A DNA stretch of 64,000 nt from positions 124,001 to 188,000 of the forward strand of contig NZ_VNHJ01000003.1 in assembly GCF_008124525.1 (NCBI RefSeq), given 5' to 3'. Positions 35,502 through 45,201 of the stretch are shown here, piece by piece. This DNA comes from Oceanicella actignis. GTDB taxonomy: Bacteria; Pseudomonadota; Alphaproteobacteria; Rhodobacterales; Rhodobacteraceae. A program made the translations under genes and the position numbers. Each line of letters begins with the position of its first letter. Within the stretch, counting starts at the first letter, position 1. The notes under the pieces were generated by a model. The model was not told the origin of the DNA, made no database searches, and saw only the letters and a program-made list of their open reading frames with translations.

Positions 35502-36316
35502 TCCGAATTCCCCTTTCCGCCTTGCTTGGACTGACCGTGACGGCGCTGTTCTTCGCCGGCGCCGCCTTGGCGCCCTGGATCGCGCCCTATCCGATGACCC
35601 AGATCGTCGGCGACGTGTGGGAGCCGGCCTCGGCCGAGCACCTTCTGGGCACCGACAGCATCGGGCGCGACCTGCTCAGCCGCATGATCTATGGCGGGCG
35701 CACGACCATCTGGATCGCGACGCTGGCGACGATGCTCAGCTTCCTCACCGGCTCGGTGCTCGGGCTGACGGCGGCGGTGGCCGGCGGCTGGGTCGATCAG
35801 GCGCTTTCGCGGCTGGTGGACCTGGTCATGTCGATCCCCACCCTGATCTTCGCGCTGGTGGTGCTGTCGGTGCTGCCCACCACCATGACCACGCTGGTGC
35901 TGGTGATGGGCCTTCTGGACAGCACCCGCGTCTATCGCCTGGCGCGGGCGGTGGCGGTGGACATCACGGTCATGGACTTCGTCGAGGCCGCGCGCCTGCG
36001 CGGCGAGGGGCGCGGCTGGATCGTGTTCCGCGAGATCCTGCCCAACGCCCTGTCGCCCCTGGTGGCCGAGATGGGGCTGCGCTTCATCTTCATGGTGCTG
36101 TTCCTGTCCACCCTGTCCTTCCTCGGCCTTGGCGTGCAGCCGCCCAACGCCGACTGGGGCGGCATCGTGAAGGAGAACAAGGAGGGCATCGTCTACGGCA
36201 TCTCGGCCGCGCTGACGCCGGCGATCGCCATCGCGGCGCTGGCCATCTCGGTCAACCTCGTGGCCGACTGGATCCTGACCCGAACGACCAGCCTGAAGGG
36301 AGGCCGCGGTGAGTGA
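35498..36316 (+). CDS. ABC transporter permease, DppC type
   Basis: 272 residues. The HLLGTDSIGRDLLSRMIYGGRTTIWIA string marks DppC/OppC; the EAA loop is EAARLRGEGRGWIVFREILPNAL. Partner of the DppB-type permease. Its stop overlaps the GTG of the ATPase gene by eight bases. Confidence 0.93.
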   Translation: MIRIPLSALLGLTVTALFFAGAALAPWIAPYPMTQIVGDVWEPASAEHLLGTDSIGRDLLSRMIYGGRTTIWIATLATMLSFLTGSVLGLTAAVAGGWVDQALSRLVDLVMSIPTLIFALVVLSVLPTTMTTLVLVMGLLDSTRVYRLARAVAVDITVMDFVEAARLRGEGRGWIVFREILPNALSPLVAEMGLRFIFMVLFLSTLSFLGLGVQPPNADWGGIVKENKEGIVYGISAALTPAIAIAALAISVNLVADWILTRTTSLKGGRGE

Positions 36317-37991
36317 CCCGAACCCCGCCATCCCGGCGCCCGAGGCGCCCGGGGACGAAGCCCCGCTGCTCGACATCCGCGATCTGCGCATCGAGGCCAC
36401 CGTGCACCCGCCCGGCGAGCGACCCCGCACGCAGCAGATCGTCAAGGGCGTCTCGGCGCGCCTGCGCAAGGGCCGCGTTCTGGGCCTGATCGGCGAGTCG
36501 GGCGCGGGCAAGTCCACCATCGGCCTTGCGGCGCTGGCCTATGGGCGCGGCGGGGTGCGCATCAGCGGCGGGCAGGTGCTGCTGAACGGGCGCGACATCC
36601 TGCGCCTGCCTGCGCGCGGCCTGCGGCGCGTGCGCGGCAAGGAGGTGACCTACGTCGCCCAGTCGGCGGCGGCGGCCTTCAACCCGGCCATCCGCCTGAT
36701 GGACCAGATCGTGGAAAGCGCGCTCGAACACGGCGTGGCCTCGCGCGCCGAGGCCGAGGCGCGCGCGGTCAGCCTGTTCGAGCAGCTGGGCCTGCCGGAC
36801 CCCGCGAATTTCGGGCGCCGCTATCCGCACCAGGTCTCGGGCGGGCAGCTGCAGCGCGCCATGACCGCCATGGCCCTGTGCCCCGAGCCCGACCTCGTGG
36901 TGTTCGACGAGCCCACCACCGCCCTTGACGTCACAACCCAGATCGACGTTCTGGCGGCCATCAAGCGCGCCATCCGCGCCACCGGCGTCGGGGCCATCTA
37001 CATCACCCACGACCTGGCCGTGGTCGCGCAGGTGGCCGACGACATCATGGTTCTGCGCCATGGCGAGACGGTCGAATACGGCCCCACGGCCCAGATCATC
37101 GAACGCCCGCGGCAGGAATACACCCGCGCCCTGGTTTCGGTGCGCGCCATCGAGCACCCCGAAAACCCCCCCGAGGGCGCGCCGCTGCTGAGCGTGCGCG
37201 GGGTCAGCGCGGCCTATCCTGGCGTGCCGGTCGACGTGCTCAGCGACGTCAGCGTCGATCTGCACCCCGGGCGCACGCTGGCGGTGGTGGGCGAGTCGGG
37301 CTCGGGCAAGTCGACGCTTGCGCGGGCCATCGTCGGCCTGCTGCCCCCGCGCGAGGGCGAGGTGCTGTTCGACGGCCGCCCCCTGCCCCCGCGGCTCAAG
37401 CAGCGCTCGCGCGAGGATCTACGCCAGCTGCAGATGATCTACCAGATGGCCGACACCGCCATGAACCCGCGCCAGACGGTGCGCACCATCATCGGCAGGC
37501 CGCTCGAATTCTATTTCGGCCTGCGCGGCGCCGAACGCGACAAGCGGGTGAACGAGCTGCTGGACGAGATCGAGATGGGCCGCGGCTTCGCCGACCGCTA
37601 TCCGGCCGAGCTGTCGGGCGGGCAGAAGCAGCGCGTGTGCATCGCGCGCGCGCTGGCGGCCAAGCCCCGGCTCATCATCTGCGACGAGGTAACCAGCGCC
37701 CTCGATCCCCTGGTGGCGGACGGCATCCTCAAGCTGCTGCTCGATCTGCAGCGCATCGAGGACGTGGCCTATCTGTTCATCACCCACGATCTGGCCACGG
37801 TGCGCGCCATCGCCGATTCCATCGCCGTGATGCATCGCGGCAAGGTGGTGCGCTACGGGACCAAGACCCAGGTGCTGACCCCGCCCTTCGACGACTACAC
37901 CGACCTGCTGCTGTCCTCGGCGCCCGAGATGAAGCTGGGATGGCTGGAAGAAGTCCTGGCCCATCGGCGCATGGAAAGCGCGGGGCACTAG
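36309..37991 (+). CDS. Fused two-domain ABC importer ATPase (DppD-DppF type)
   Basis: 560 residues starting at GTG after GGGAGG. Two complete ATPase domains: first with GESGAGKST, VSGGQLQRAM and VVFDEPTTALDVT; second with GESGSGKST, LSGGQKQRVCIARAL and IICDEVTSALDPL. Each energises one half of the DppB/DppC channel. In second-domain Walker B the usual DEP is DEV, as in some members of the family. The fusion is common for opine/peptide importers. Confidence 0.93.
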   Translation: MSDPNPAIPAPEAPGDEAPLLDIRDLRIEATVHPPGERPRTQQIVKGVSARLRKGRVLGLIGESGAGKSTIGLAALAYGRGGVRISGGQVLLNGRDILRLPARGLRRVRGKEVTYVAQSAAAAFNPAIRLMDQIVESALEHGVASRAEAEARAVSLFEQLGLPDPANFGRRYPHQVSGGQLQRAMTAMALCPEPDLVVFDEPTTALDVTTQIDVLAAIKRAIRATGVGAIYITHDLAVVAQVADDIMVLRHGETVEYGPTAQIIERPRQEYTRALVSVRAIEHPENPPEGAPLLSVRGVSAAYPGVPVDVLSDVSVDLHPGRTLAVVGESGSGKSTLARAIVGLLPPREGEVLFDGRPLPPRLKQRSREDLRQLQMIYQMADTAMNPRQTVRTIIGRPLEFYFGLRGAERDKRVNELLDEIEMGRGFADRYPAELSGGQKQRVCIARALAAKPRLIICDEVTSALDPLVADGILKLLLDLQRIEDVAYLFITHDLATVRAIADSIAVMHRGKVVRYGTKTQVLTPPFDDYTDLLLSSAPEMKLGWLEEVLAHRRMESAGH

Positions 37992-38000
37992 GGGCGGCGC

Positions 38001-38840
38001 ATGGAAAGGCGGCTCAAGCTCATCATCCTCGACGGCGTGCCCTGGCGGGCATGGCGGCGGCTGTTCGGCAATCTCGAAGGCTGGGTCGAGTCGGGCGAGG
38101 CGCGGGTGTGGCGCATGCGCGCGCGCCTGCCCTCGATTTCGGCCTCGTGCTACGCCACCATCCATACCGGGGCGCCGCCGCAGGTGCATGGGGTGACCTC
38201 GAACGAGACCATCTTCCGCATTCCCATGCCCGACGTGTTCTCGCAGGTGCGCGCGGCGGGCGGAACGACCGGGGCGGTGGCGCATTCGTTCTGGTCGGCC
38301 TTCTTCAACCGCGCGCCTTTCGATCCGGTGCGCGACATCGAGTATGACGAGCCCGACTCGCCCGCCATCAACCACGGCCGCTTTCACACCATGACGGGCT
38401 ACGGCCATGCGAACCAGATGACGCCGTGCGACCTTGACCTGTTCGCCACGCTAACCAGCCTGTCGCGGCGCTTCGGCCTGAACTACGGGCTGCTGCACAG
38501 CTGCACGCTCGACAGCATGGGCCACCGTTTCGGCCATGACTGCGTCGAGATGGACCATGCCTGCGCGGCCGCCGACGCCATGCTGGCGCCCTTCCTGCGC
38601 ATGTGGCGCGAGGCGGGGGACGAGGTCATCGTCACCGCCGATCACGGCCAGAGCGACCGCGGCCATCACGGCGGGCGCGGGGCCGATCAGCAGGATTTCG
38701 CGCTTTACTATTTCGGCCCGGCCGAGGGGCCGCCCGAAGATGCGCTGCTGGACCAGCTTCAGCTGGCGCCCACGATCCTGACCCGGCTGGGCGCGCCGGT
38801 TCCCCCCGGCATGGGCGCCGCGCCGTTCCTGAGCGCCTGA
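38001..38840 (+). CDS. Type I phosphodiesterase/nucleotide pyrophosphatase family hydrolase
   Basis: 279 residues, alkaline-phosphatase superfamily (PF01663-like). Metal ligands are recognisable: Asp11 (IILDGV), nucleophile probably Ser47 in RLPSISASCYATIHTG, Asp171 and His175 (DSMGHRFGHD), Asp214/His215 (TADHGQ), and a late His near 222. No signal peptide, so it should act in the cytoplasm on the product of the importer encoded just upstream (10-base gap). Candidates include phosphodiesters, phosphonoacetate-like phosphonates or nucleotides. Shorter than animal NPPs, typical of bacterial members. Confidence 0.85.
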   Translation: MERRLKLIILDGVPWRAWRRLFGNLEGWVESGEARVWRMRARLPSISASCYATIHTGAPPQVHGVTSNETIFRIPMPDVFSQVRAAGGTTGAVAHSFWSAFFNRAPFDPVRDIEYDEPDSPAINHGRFHTMTGYGHANQMTPCDLDLFATLTSLSRRFGLNYGLLHSCTLDSMGHRFGHDCVEMDHACAAADAMLAPFLRMWREAGDEVIVTADHGQSDRGHHGGRGADQQDFALYYFGPAEGPPEDALLDQLQLAPTILTRLGAPVPPGMGAAPFLSA

Positions 38841-38861
38841 CCGCGCACGACAAGCCGCCGC

Positions 38862-39800
38862 TCAGGGCAAGGGCGGCCAGCGCCCTTCGGCCAGCGCGCC
38901 GATGGCGGCGAGGATGCGCGCAAAGGCGTCCGCCGCCCGCCCCGACATGCGCCGCGCGCGCAGATAGCCATGCACCAGCCCCTTTTCCTCGACCGCCAGC
39001 GCCCGACCGCCCGCGGCCAGGATGCGCGCGGCATAGGCGGGGCCGTCGTCTGAGAGCGGGTCGCACTCGGCATGGAACACGACCGTCGGCGGCAGGCCCG
39101 AGAAATCGACGTCGCGGAGCGGCGCCGCATCCGGCCCCGGCGCCGCGGGCGGGGCGCCGCCATGGCGCAGGGCGTTGCAGGCCAGCGCCTCGTCGCGCGT
39201 GAGCAGGGGCGCATGGGCGTGCCGCACCCATGATCCCGAATCCGTCTCGCCGCCCAGCCCCGGATAGATCAGCGCCATCCCCGCCAGCGGCGCCTCGGCG
39301 CGCAGCGCATGGGCGGCCGAGGCCGCCAGCGCGCCGCCGGCGCTGTCGCCCGCCAGGATCAGCGGCAGGTTGAAGCGCGCCAGCGTCCAGCGCGCGGCGC
39401 TCAGCGCGTCCTCGTAGGCGGCGGGGTGCGGATGCTCGGGGCACAGGCGGTAATCGGCCGCGACCACGGGCAGCCCCGCCCCGGCGCAGATCTCGGCGCA
39501 CACGTCGTCATGGCTCTCGAGCCCGCCAAGGAAGAAGCCGCCGCCATGCAGGTAAAGCACGGCCGCGGGCGCCTCTTCGCCGCCGGGCGGCAGGTAGATG
39601 CGCGCGCCCATGTCCCCGATCCGCACGTCGCGCGTCGTCACGCCGGGCGGCCGTCCGGCGTGAAAGGCGCGGCACATGGCGTCGTAGAAGGCCCTCTGCT
39701 CGGCGATGGGCCGCGTCGCGGCGTCGGCGGGATAGAACTGCTCGGTGCGGCGGACGAAGGCCAGCACCTCGGGGTCGAGGATGCGCGCGTAATTGGTCAT
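38862..39800 (-). CDS. HSL-family alpha/beta hydrolase (esterase)
   Basis: 312 residues from MTNYARILDP; an ATG three codons upstream is equally possible. The HGGGFFLGG oxyanion motif, GDSAGGA nucleophile elbow, Asp in ECDPLSDDG and His in LVHGYLR give a complete triad. Hormone-sensitive-lipase-type carboxylesterase, cytoplasmic, on small esters. Convergent with the phosphodiesterase. No clear ribosome site. Confidence 0.9.
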   Translation of the reverse strand: MTNYARILDPEVLAFVRRTEQFYPADAATRPIAEQRAFYDAMCRAFHAGRPPGVTTRDVRIGDMGARIYLPPGGEEAPAAVLYLHGGGFFLGGLESHDDVCAEICAGAGLPVVAADYRLCPEHPHPAAYEDALSAARWTLARFNLPLILAGDSAGGALAASAAHALRAEAPLAGMALIYPGLGGETDSGSWVRHAHAPLLTRDEALACNALRHGGAPPAAPGPDAAPLRDVDFSGLPPTVVFHAECDPLSDDGPAYAARILAAGGRALAVEEKGLVHGYLRARRMSGRAADAFARILAAIGALAEGRWPPLP

Positions 39801-40002
39801 GCGCCGCATGATCGCCGCGCCCGCCGCCCGGCGCAAGGGCGGGGCGCCGGCCGGCAAGCGGCGCGCAGGCCTCGCCGCAAGGGCGCGCGCTCCGGCGCGG
39901 GCGTCTCGGCGGCTTCGCGCCTCGCCCGACGGATGCGCGCCCCGGACAGGGCGCCGCGGCGGGCCCTGCGGCGCGGCTTCGATCGCGGATCTGCGGATGG
40001 GA

Positions 40003-40077
<75 letters not shown>

Positions 40078-40088
40078 GTCGGGGGGCC

Positions 40089-40115
40089 TTTTACCCGATG
40101 GCGCGGCGAACGCAA
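40089..40115 (-). promoter_or_regulatory. tRNA-Thr promoter
   Basis: Minus strand TTGCGT (40115-40110), 15 bp, GTAAAA (40094-40089), then GGCCCCCC. Same layout and C-rich discriminator as the tRNA-Met promoter. Confidence 0.55.
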
Positions 40116-40270
40116 GGGGGAATTTCGGCCCCCAGCGCCCTTCCCGACGCCCTTCCCCGCGCCCGGCTCCGCGCCCGCCTCCGAGCCCCGCCGCCGGCCC
40201 CGCGCCCGCGCCGCCCGGGGCGCGCCGCGGGACCGGACCGCGAGACTGCATAGGGGGCCGGACCGGGACA

Positions 40271-40299
40271 TGGACGCCGGCGCGCCGGCGCGCTATCAC
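40271..40299 (+). promoter_or_regulatory. Promoter of a leaderless small gene
   Basis: TGGACG (40271-40276), 17 bp, TATCAC (40294-40299). The start would fall on or one base before the ATG at 40307, and no Shine-Dalgarno sequence exists. Confidence 0.5.
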
Positions 40300-40306
40300 C
40301 GCGCCC

Positions 40307-40501
40307 ATGAGCAAGACCGACGACGACCGCCCCCTGACCCCGGCCGAGGCGCGCGCCCGCCGGCTGGCCGAGGCGCTGCGGGCCAATCTGCGCCGGCGCA
40401 AGGCGCAGCTGCGCGCGCGCGCGGCCGAGGACGGCGCCGCGCCCGACGCCGCGGACGCGGGCGGGCCGCCCGACGACGCGCCGCCGCAGGACGGTCATTG
40501 A
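40307..40501 (+). CDS. Small basic/acidic conserved-position protein upstream of murA
   Basis: 64 residues: DDRPLTPAEARARRLAEALRANLRRRKAQLRAR is a charged helix, followed by an acidic Ala/Pro-rich tail. No membrane segment. Similar short proteins lie before murA in Rhodobacterales (from memory). Its function is unknown. The mRNA is probably leaderless. Confidence 0.75.
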   Translation: MSKTDDDRPLTPAEARARRLAEALRANLRRRKAQLRARAAEDGAAPDAADAGGPPDDAPPQDGH

Positions 40502-40562
40502 ACCGCCCGGCCCGCGCCGATAGACCCACCGACGACGCAGCGCGCCGAGCACGGGAGCAGCC

Positions 40563-41843
40563 ATGGACAGAATCGCGATTCGCGGAGGAGTTCCGCTCAA
40601 GGGCCGCATCGCCATCGGCGGCGCAAAGAACGCATGCCTTGCGCTCATGCCGGCGGCGCTGCTCACCGACCAGCCGCTGACGCTGACCAACGCGCCGCGT
40701 CTGTCGGACATCCGCACCATGACCCAGCTGCTGGAATCGCTGGGCTGCGAGGTGGCGGCGCTGCAGGGCGGGCGCGTTCTGGCCATCGGCGCCGAGCGCA
40801 TCGCCAGCCACCGCGCCGATTACGAGATCGTGCGGCGCATGCGCGCCTCGATCCTGGTGCTGGGCCCGCTACTGGCGCGCGAGGGCCGGGCCGAGGTCTC
40901 GTTGCCCGGCGGCTGCGCCATCGGGGCGCGGCCGGTCGATCTGCATCTGCGCGGGCTCGAGGCGCTGGGCGCCGAGCTCGAGCTGCGCGACGGCTATGTG
41001 CATGCGCGCGCACCCAAGGGCCTGCGCGGGGCCGAGTTCGAATTTCCGGTGGTGTCGGTGGGCGCGACCGAGAACCTGCTCATGGCCGCGTCGCTGGCGC
41101 GCGGCACGACCGTTCTGCGCAACGCCGCGCGCGAGCCCGAAATCGCCGACCTCGCGCGCTGCCTCAACGCCATGGGCGCGCGCATCGAGGGGGCGGGCGG
41201 CTCCGAGATCGTCATCGAGGGGGTCGAGGCGCTGGGCGGGGCGACTCATGCGGTCATTCCCGACCGCATCGAGCTGGGCACCTACATGCTGGCCCCGGCC
41301 ATCACCGGCGGCGAGGTCGAGCTGATCGGCGGCTCGCGCGAACTGGTCGGAGCGCTGTGCGACAAGCTCGAGGAGGCGGACATCGCCGTCGAGGACACGC
41401 CCGAGGGGCTGCGCGTGCGCCGGCGCAACGGCGCCATCCGCCCGCTGCGCGTGGTCACCGAGCCCTATCCGGGCTTTCCGACCGACCTGCAGGCGCAGAT
41501 CATGGCCATGCTGACCCTGGCCGACGGGGTCAGCGTGCTCGAGGAGCGCATCTTCGAGAACCGCTTCATGCATGCGCCCGAGCTCATGCGCATGGGCGCG
41601 CGCATCGAGGTCCATGGCGGGACGGCGACGGTGACGGGCGTGCCCAAGCTGCGCGGCGCGCCGGTGATGGCGACGGATCTGCGCGCCTCGGTCTCGCTGA
41701 TCCTGGCGGGCCTGGCCGCCGAGGGCGAGACGGTGGTCAGCCGCGTCTACCACCTCGACCGCGGCTATGAGCGGGTCGAAGAGAAGCTGTCGGCCTGCGG
41801 CGCGCATATCGAGCGCCTGTCGGACAAGGCCGAGGCGGACTGA
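40563..41843 (+). CDS. murA: UDP-N-acetylglucosamine 1-carboxyvinyltransferase
   Basis: 426 residues. First committed step of peptidoglycan synthesis, adding enolpyruvate to UDP-GlcNAc. Lys22-Asn23 (GGAKNACL) and the catalytic Cys118 in [15 protein letters not shown] (fosfomycin target) are present, as is FPTDLQAQ. The ATG follows GGGAGCAGCC. Confidence 0.97.
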   Translation: MDRIAIRGGVPLKGRIAIGGAKNACLALMPAALLTDQPLTLTNAPRLSDIRTMTQLLESLGCEVAALQGGRVLAIGAERIASHRADYEIVRRMRASILVLGPLLAREGRAEVSLPGGCAIGARPVDLHLRGLEALGAELELRDGYVHARAPKGLRGAEFEFPVVSVGATENLLMAASLARGTTVLRNAAREPEIADLARCLNAMGARIEGAGGSEIVIEGVEALGGATHAVIPDRIELGTYMLAPAITGGEVELIGGSRELVGALCDKLEEADIAVEDTPEGLRVRRRNGAIRPLRVVTEPYPGFPTDLQAQIMAMLTLADGVSVLEERIFENRFMHAPELMRMGARIEVHGGTATVTGVPKLRGAPVMATDLRASVSLILAGLAAEGETVVSRVYHLDRGYERVEEKLSACGAHIERLSDKAEAD

Positions 41844-41916
41844 GGGCGCCGCCCGCGCGCGATCGGCAGGACCGAGGTTGGCCGCTGGATCGGCGCGGCA
41901 GGAAGGGCGCTGCCCG

Positions 41917-41955
41917 CGCCCCAGGATGCGCCCTCCCCCGCCCCAGGATGCGCCC
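41917..41955 (+). repeat. 17-bp direct repeat
   Basis: CGCCCCAGGATGCGCCC occurs identically at 41917-41933 and 41939-41955 in the 235-base murA-DUF2948 gap. Confidence 0.8.
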
Positions 41956-42007
41956 GGCGCCGCGGCGCCTGCGCGCGGCATGCAGGGGCGGCGCGCGCCG
42001 CGCGCCC

Positions 42008-42036
42008 TTGCCTTCGCGCCCTCCGCGGGCCTATCT
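42008..42036 (+). promoter_or_regulatory. Promoter before the DUF2948 gene
   Basis: TTGCCT (42008-42013), 17 bp, CTATCT (42031-42036). Start near 42043; GAAGGAGG lies before the ATG at 42079. It probably drives the hisD operon. Confidence 0.5.
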
Positions 42037-42078
42037 GAACCGCGACGCAACGCGACGGACCGCCGAAGGAGGACCGCC

Positions 42079-42558
42079 ATGCAAGACGCCCGCTTCGAGG
42101 ACGCCGCCGAACGGCCGCTGCGCCTTCTGGCCGCCGACGCCGAGGATCTGAAGGTGATGGCCGCCCTTCTGCAGGACGCGGTCGGCAAGCCCGCCGACAT
42201 CGCCTGGACGCCGGCGCAGCGGCGCCTGTCGCTGCTGCTCAACCGCTTCCGCTGGGAGGATCGCGAGCGCGCCGCCCGCCAGGGGCGCCCCTTCGAGCGC
42301 GTGCGCGCCCTGCTGGTGATCGAGGACGTCTCGCGCGTGCGCGCGCTCGGGCTCGATCCGGCCGACGGCGAACGTCCCTTCAACCTTCTGACCATGACCT
42401 GGGAGCCCGCCGAGGACGGCGCGGGCGCGCTGCGCCTGGTGCTGTCGGGCGGCGCCGAGCTGGCGGTCGAAGCCGAGTGCCTGAACCTGCGCCTCGACGA
42501 CGTCACGCGCCCCTACGCCGCCCCTTCGGGCAAGGCCCCCGCCCATCCCGCCGACTGA
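42079..42558 (+). CDS. DUF2948 family protein
   Basis: 159 residues, cytoplasmic. PLRLLAADAEDLKVMAALLQDAVGK and RRLSLLLNRFRWE, plus the MTWEPAEDGAGALRLVLSGGAELAVEAECLNLRLDDVTRPY end, match DUF2948, found between murA and hisD in alphaproteobacteria. GAAGGAGG precedes the ATG. Function unknown. Confidence 0.86.
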   Translation: MQDARFEDAAERPLRLLAADAEDLKVMAALLQDAVGKPADIAWTPAQRRLSLLLNRFRWEDRERAARQGRPFERVRALLVIEDVSRVRALGLDPADGERPFNLLTMTWEPAEDGAGALRLVLSGGAELAVEAECLNLRLDDVTRPYAAPSGKAPAHPAD

Positions 42559-42603
42559 CCCGCCCGCCGCGGCCCGCGCCGCGCCGACACGCAAGGATCC
42601 GAC

Positions 42604-43923
42604 ATGCCCGTTTTCCTTTCCGCGCAGGAGCCTGATTTCGAGGACCGCTTCGCCGCCCTTCTGGCCGCCAAGCGCGAGGCGGACGCCGATGTGGACGAGG
42701 CGGCGGCGCGGATCCTGGCCGATGTGCGCGCGCGCGGCGTGGAGGCGCTGCTCGAACTGACCGAGCGCTTCGACCGCCTGCGCCTGACGCCCGAGACGCT
42801 GGCCTTCTCGGACGCGGAGATCGACGCGGCCGTCGCCCGCGTGCCGCCCGAGGAACGCGCCGCGCTCGAACTGGCGGCCGAGCGCATCGCCGCCTACCAC
42901 CGCCGCCAGCTGCCGCGCGACGAAAGCTGGACCGACCGCGCCGGCGCGACGCTGGGCTGGCGCTGGACGCCGGTCGACTCGGCGGGGCTTTACGTGCCGG
43001 GCGGGCTGGCCTCGTATCCCTCCTCGGTGCTGATGAACGCCATCCCCGCGCGCGTGGCGGGGGTGCGGCGGCTGACCATGTGCGCGCCCACGCCCGACGG
43101 GCAGGTCAATCCGCTGGTGCTGCTGGCCGCGCGCCTGGCCGGCGTGGACGAGGTGTTCCGCGTGGGCGGCGCCCAGGCCATCGGCGCGCTGACCTGGGGC
43201 GCGGGGCCGATCCGCCCGACCGACAAGATCGTGGGCCCCGGCAACGCCTGGGTCGCGGCGGCCAAGCGGCGGGTCTTCGGCACGGTCGGGATCGACATGA
43301 TCGCCGGCCCGTCCGAGATCCTGATCATCGCCGACGGGGCGCAGAACCCGGACTGGATCGCGCTCGACCTGCTCAGCCAGGCCGAGCATGACGAAAGCGC
43401 GCAGGCCATCCTCATCACCGACGACCCCGCCTTCGCCCGCGCCGCCGCCGCGGCGGTCGAGGCGCGGCTGGCCACGCTCGAGCGGCGCGAGATCGCCCGC
43501 GCCAGCTGGCGCGACTTCGGCGCGGTGATCGTGGCGCGCGACCTTGACCACGCGGCCGAGCTGTCGGATCGCGTCGCGCCCGAGCATCTGGAGCTGTGCG
43601 TGGCCGACCCCGACGCGCTGGCGGCCAAGGTGCGCCATGCGGGCGCGATCTTCCTGGGCGCGTGGACGCCCGAGGCCATCGGCGATTATGTGGGCGGCCC
43701 GAACCATGTGCTGCCGACGGCGCGCTCGGCGCGCTTCTCGTCCGGGCTGTCGGTGCTGGACTTCATGAAGCGCACCACCATCGCGCGCATGAGCCCCGGC
43801 GCCCTGGCGGCCATCGGCCCGGCGGCGCGCACGCTGGCGCAGTCGGAAAGCCTCGAGGCGCACGGGCTGTCGGTGGCGGCGCGGCTCGAGGCCCTCAACC
43901 GCGCCGAGGAGAGCGGGCGATGA
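42604..43923 (+). CDS. hisD: Histidinol dehydrogenase
   Basis: 439 residues. Last two steps of histidine synthesis, NAD-dependent, zinc enzyme. Signatures: [70 protein letters not shown] with zinc ligands, and [10 protein letters not shown]. The stop overlaps the next start by four bases. Confidence 0.97.
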   Translation: MPVFLSAQEPDFEDRFAALLAAKREADADVDEAAARILADVRARGVEALLELTERFDRLRLTPETLAFSDAEIDAAVARVPPEERAALELAAERIAAYHRRQLPRDESWTDRAGATLGWRWTPVDSAGLYVPGGLASYPSSVLMNAIPARVAGVRRLTMCAPTPDGQVNPLVLLAARLAGVDEVFRVGGAQAIGALTWGAGPIRPTDKIVGPGNAWVAAAKRRVFGTVGIDMIAGPSEILIIADGAQNPDWIALDLLSQAEHDESAQAILITDDPAFARAAAAAVEARLATLERREIARASWRDFGAVIVARDLDHAAELSDRVAPEHLELCVADPDALAAKVRHAGAIFLGAWTPEAIGDYVGGPNHVLPTARSARFSSGLSVLDFMKRTTIARMSPGALAAIGPAARTLAQSESLEAHGLSVAARLEALNRAEESGR

Positions 43924-44411
43924 GCGCCCCCGAGGCCGAGCGCGAGCGCCTGATCGCCGTCGAGCTCGAGGAAGAGGGCCTGCCCGCCCCCACCCCCGAG
44001 GTGCGCCAGGAGCGCGAGGTGGCGATCTTCGATCTGCTCGAGAGCAACCGCTTCGCCCTGCCGCGCGAGGGCGCGCCGCCGGGCCCCTACCGCCTGCGCC
44101 TGGGCATCCGCGAGCGGCGGCTGGTGTTCGACGTGCGCGACGAGACGGACGCGCCCGCCGCGCAGTTCCACCTGTCGCTGTCGCCCTTCCGGCAGATCAT
44201 CAAGGACTACTTCCAGATCTGCGAAAGCTATTTCGACGCCGTCAAGCGCCTGCCGCCCAGCCAGATCGAGGCCATCGACATGGGCCGGCGCGGCATCCAC
44301 AACGAGGGCTCGCGAATCCTGCTCGAACGGCTCGAGGGCAAGGTCGAGACGGACATGGACACCGCGCGCCGGCTGTTCACGCTGATCTGCGTCCTGCACT
44401 TCAAGGGCTGA
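43920..44411 (+). CDS. UPF0262 family protein
   Basis: 163 residues, no membrane segment. ERERLIAVELEEEGL, SPFRQIIKDYFQICESYFDAVK and IDMGRRGIHNEGSRILLERL are hallmarks of UPF0262, an alphaproteobacterial family always near hisD. Function unknown. Translationally coupled to hisD. Confidence 0.93.
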   Translation: MSAPEAERERLIAVELEEEGLPAPTPEVRQEREVAIFDLLESNRFALPREGAPPGPYRLRLGIRERRLVFDVRDETDAPAAQFHLSLSPFRQIIKDYFQICESYFDAVKRLPPSQIEAIDMGRRGIHNEGSRILLERLEGKVETDMDTARRLFTLICVLHFKG

Positions 44412-44412
44412 G

Positions 44413-44856
44413 ATGGCGCAGCTTCCCTCCTCGGTGCTGTTCTGCTGCGACCACAACGCGGTGCGCTCGCCCATGGCCGAGGGGATCATGAAGAAGCTGC
44501 ACGGCGACAAGGTCTTCGTGCAATCGGCCGGGGTGCGCGCGGACATGGAGGTGGACGGCTTCGCCATCGCGGTCTGCGCCGAGATCGGGGTCGAGCTGTC
44601 GCGCCATCGCGCGCGCAGCCTCGACGATCTCGAGGCGCTGGGCGAGGCCGAGGGATACGACCTGATCGTCGCCCTCTCGCCGGCGGCCAAGCGCGCCGCG
44701 CTCGAGCGCGCGCGCTGGTCGGCGGTCGAGGTCGAGTTCTGGCCCGTTCTGGACCCGACCGGCATCGGCCGCACCCGCGACGAGCGCCTGGCGGCCTATC
44801 GCATGACCCGCGATCAGATCATCGCCCGCATCCGCGCGCGCTTTCCGCCCTTCTGA
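44413..44856 (+). CDS. Low-molecular-weight protein tyrosine phosphatase family protein
   Basis: 147 residues. P-loop Cys12-x5-Arg18 (CDHNAVRS) directly after the first strand VLFCC; the general-acid Asp is probably in VLDPTGIG. LMW-PTP/arsenate-reductase-like fold. Starts one base after the UPF0262 stop. Physiological substrate unknown. Confidence 0.88.
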   Translation: MAQLPSSVLFCCDHNAVRSPMAEGIMKKLHGDKVFVQSAGVRADMEVDGFAIAVCAEIGVELSRHRARSLDDLEALGEAEGYDLIVALSPAAKRAALERARWSAVEVEFWPVLDPTGIGRTRDERLAAYRMTRDQIIARIRARFPPF

Positions 44857-45201
44857 CCCGCCCGGACGGGCGCCGACGAGCGGACCCTTCGCCGCGCGGG
44901 GGAGCGACGCCCGCGCCGCAAGGGCGGGACCCCGGAATCAGGCGCGGCTTCGCGCCGGGGCCTGGGATGGGCGGCCAGCCGGCGGGGCGGCTGGTCGGCG
45001 GGGCGGCGCGGTCGGAACCGGTTCGCGCGCGAGAGCGGGCGCGACAGCCCCGCCTCAACCCCGCCGCGGGCCGCGCCCGGACAGGCCCTTGCCAATGCCT
45101 GCGCCGCCCGACCCGCGCCCGCCCTTGCGCTTGCCAGCGGGGCGCGCGCGCCTGTATCGTCGCGCCGCGGCGACCTGCGCGCCGCGCAACGGAGCCCACC
45201 C
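44857..45201. other. 345-base gap
   Basis: Holds the pcs promoter at 45131-45160 and a small hairpin right after the phosphatase stop (CGCCCG / CGGGCG, 44859-44872). No gene seen. Confidence 0.5.
45131..45160 (+). promoter_or_regulatory. pcs promoter
   Basis: TTGCCA (45131-45136), 18 bp, TATCGT (45155-45160) with an upstream TG. Start near 45167. Confidence 0.5.
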
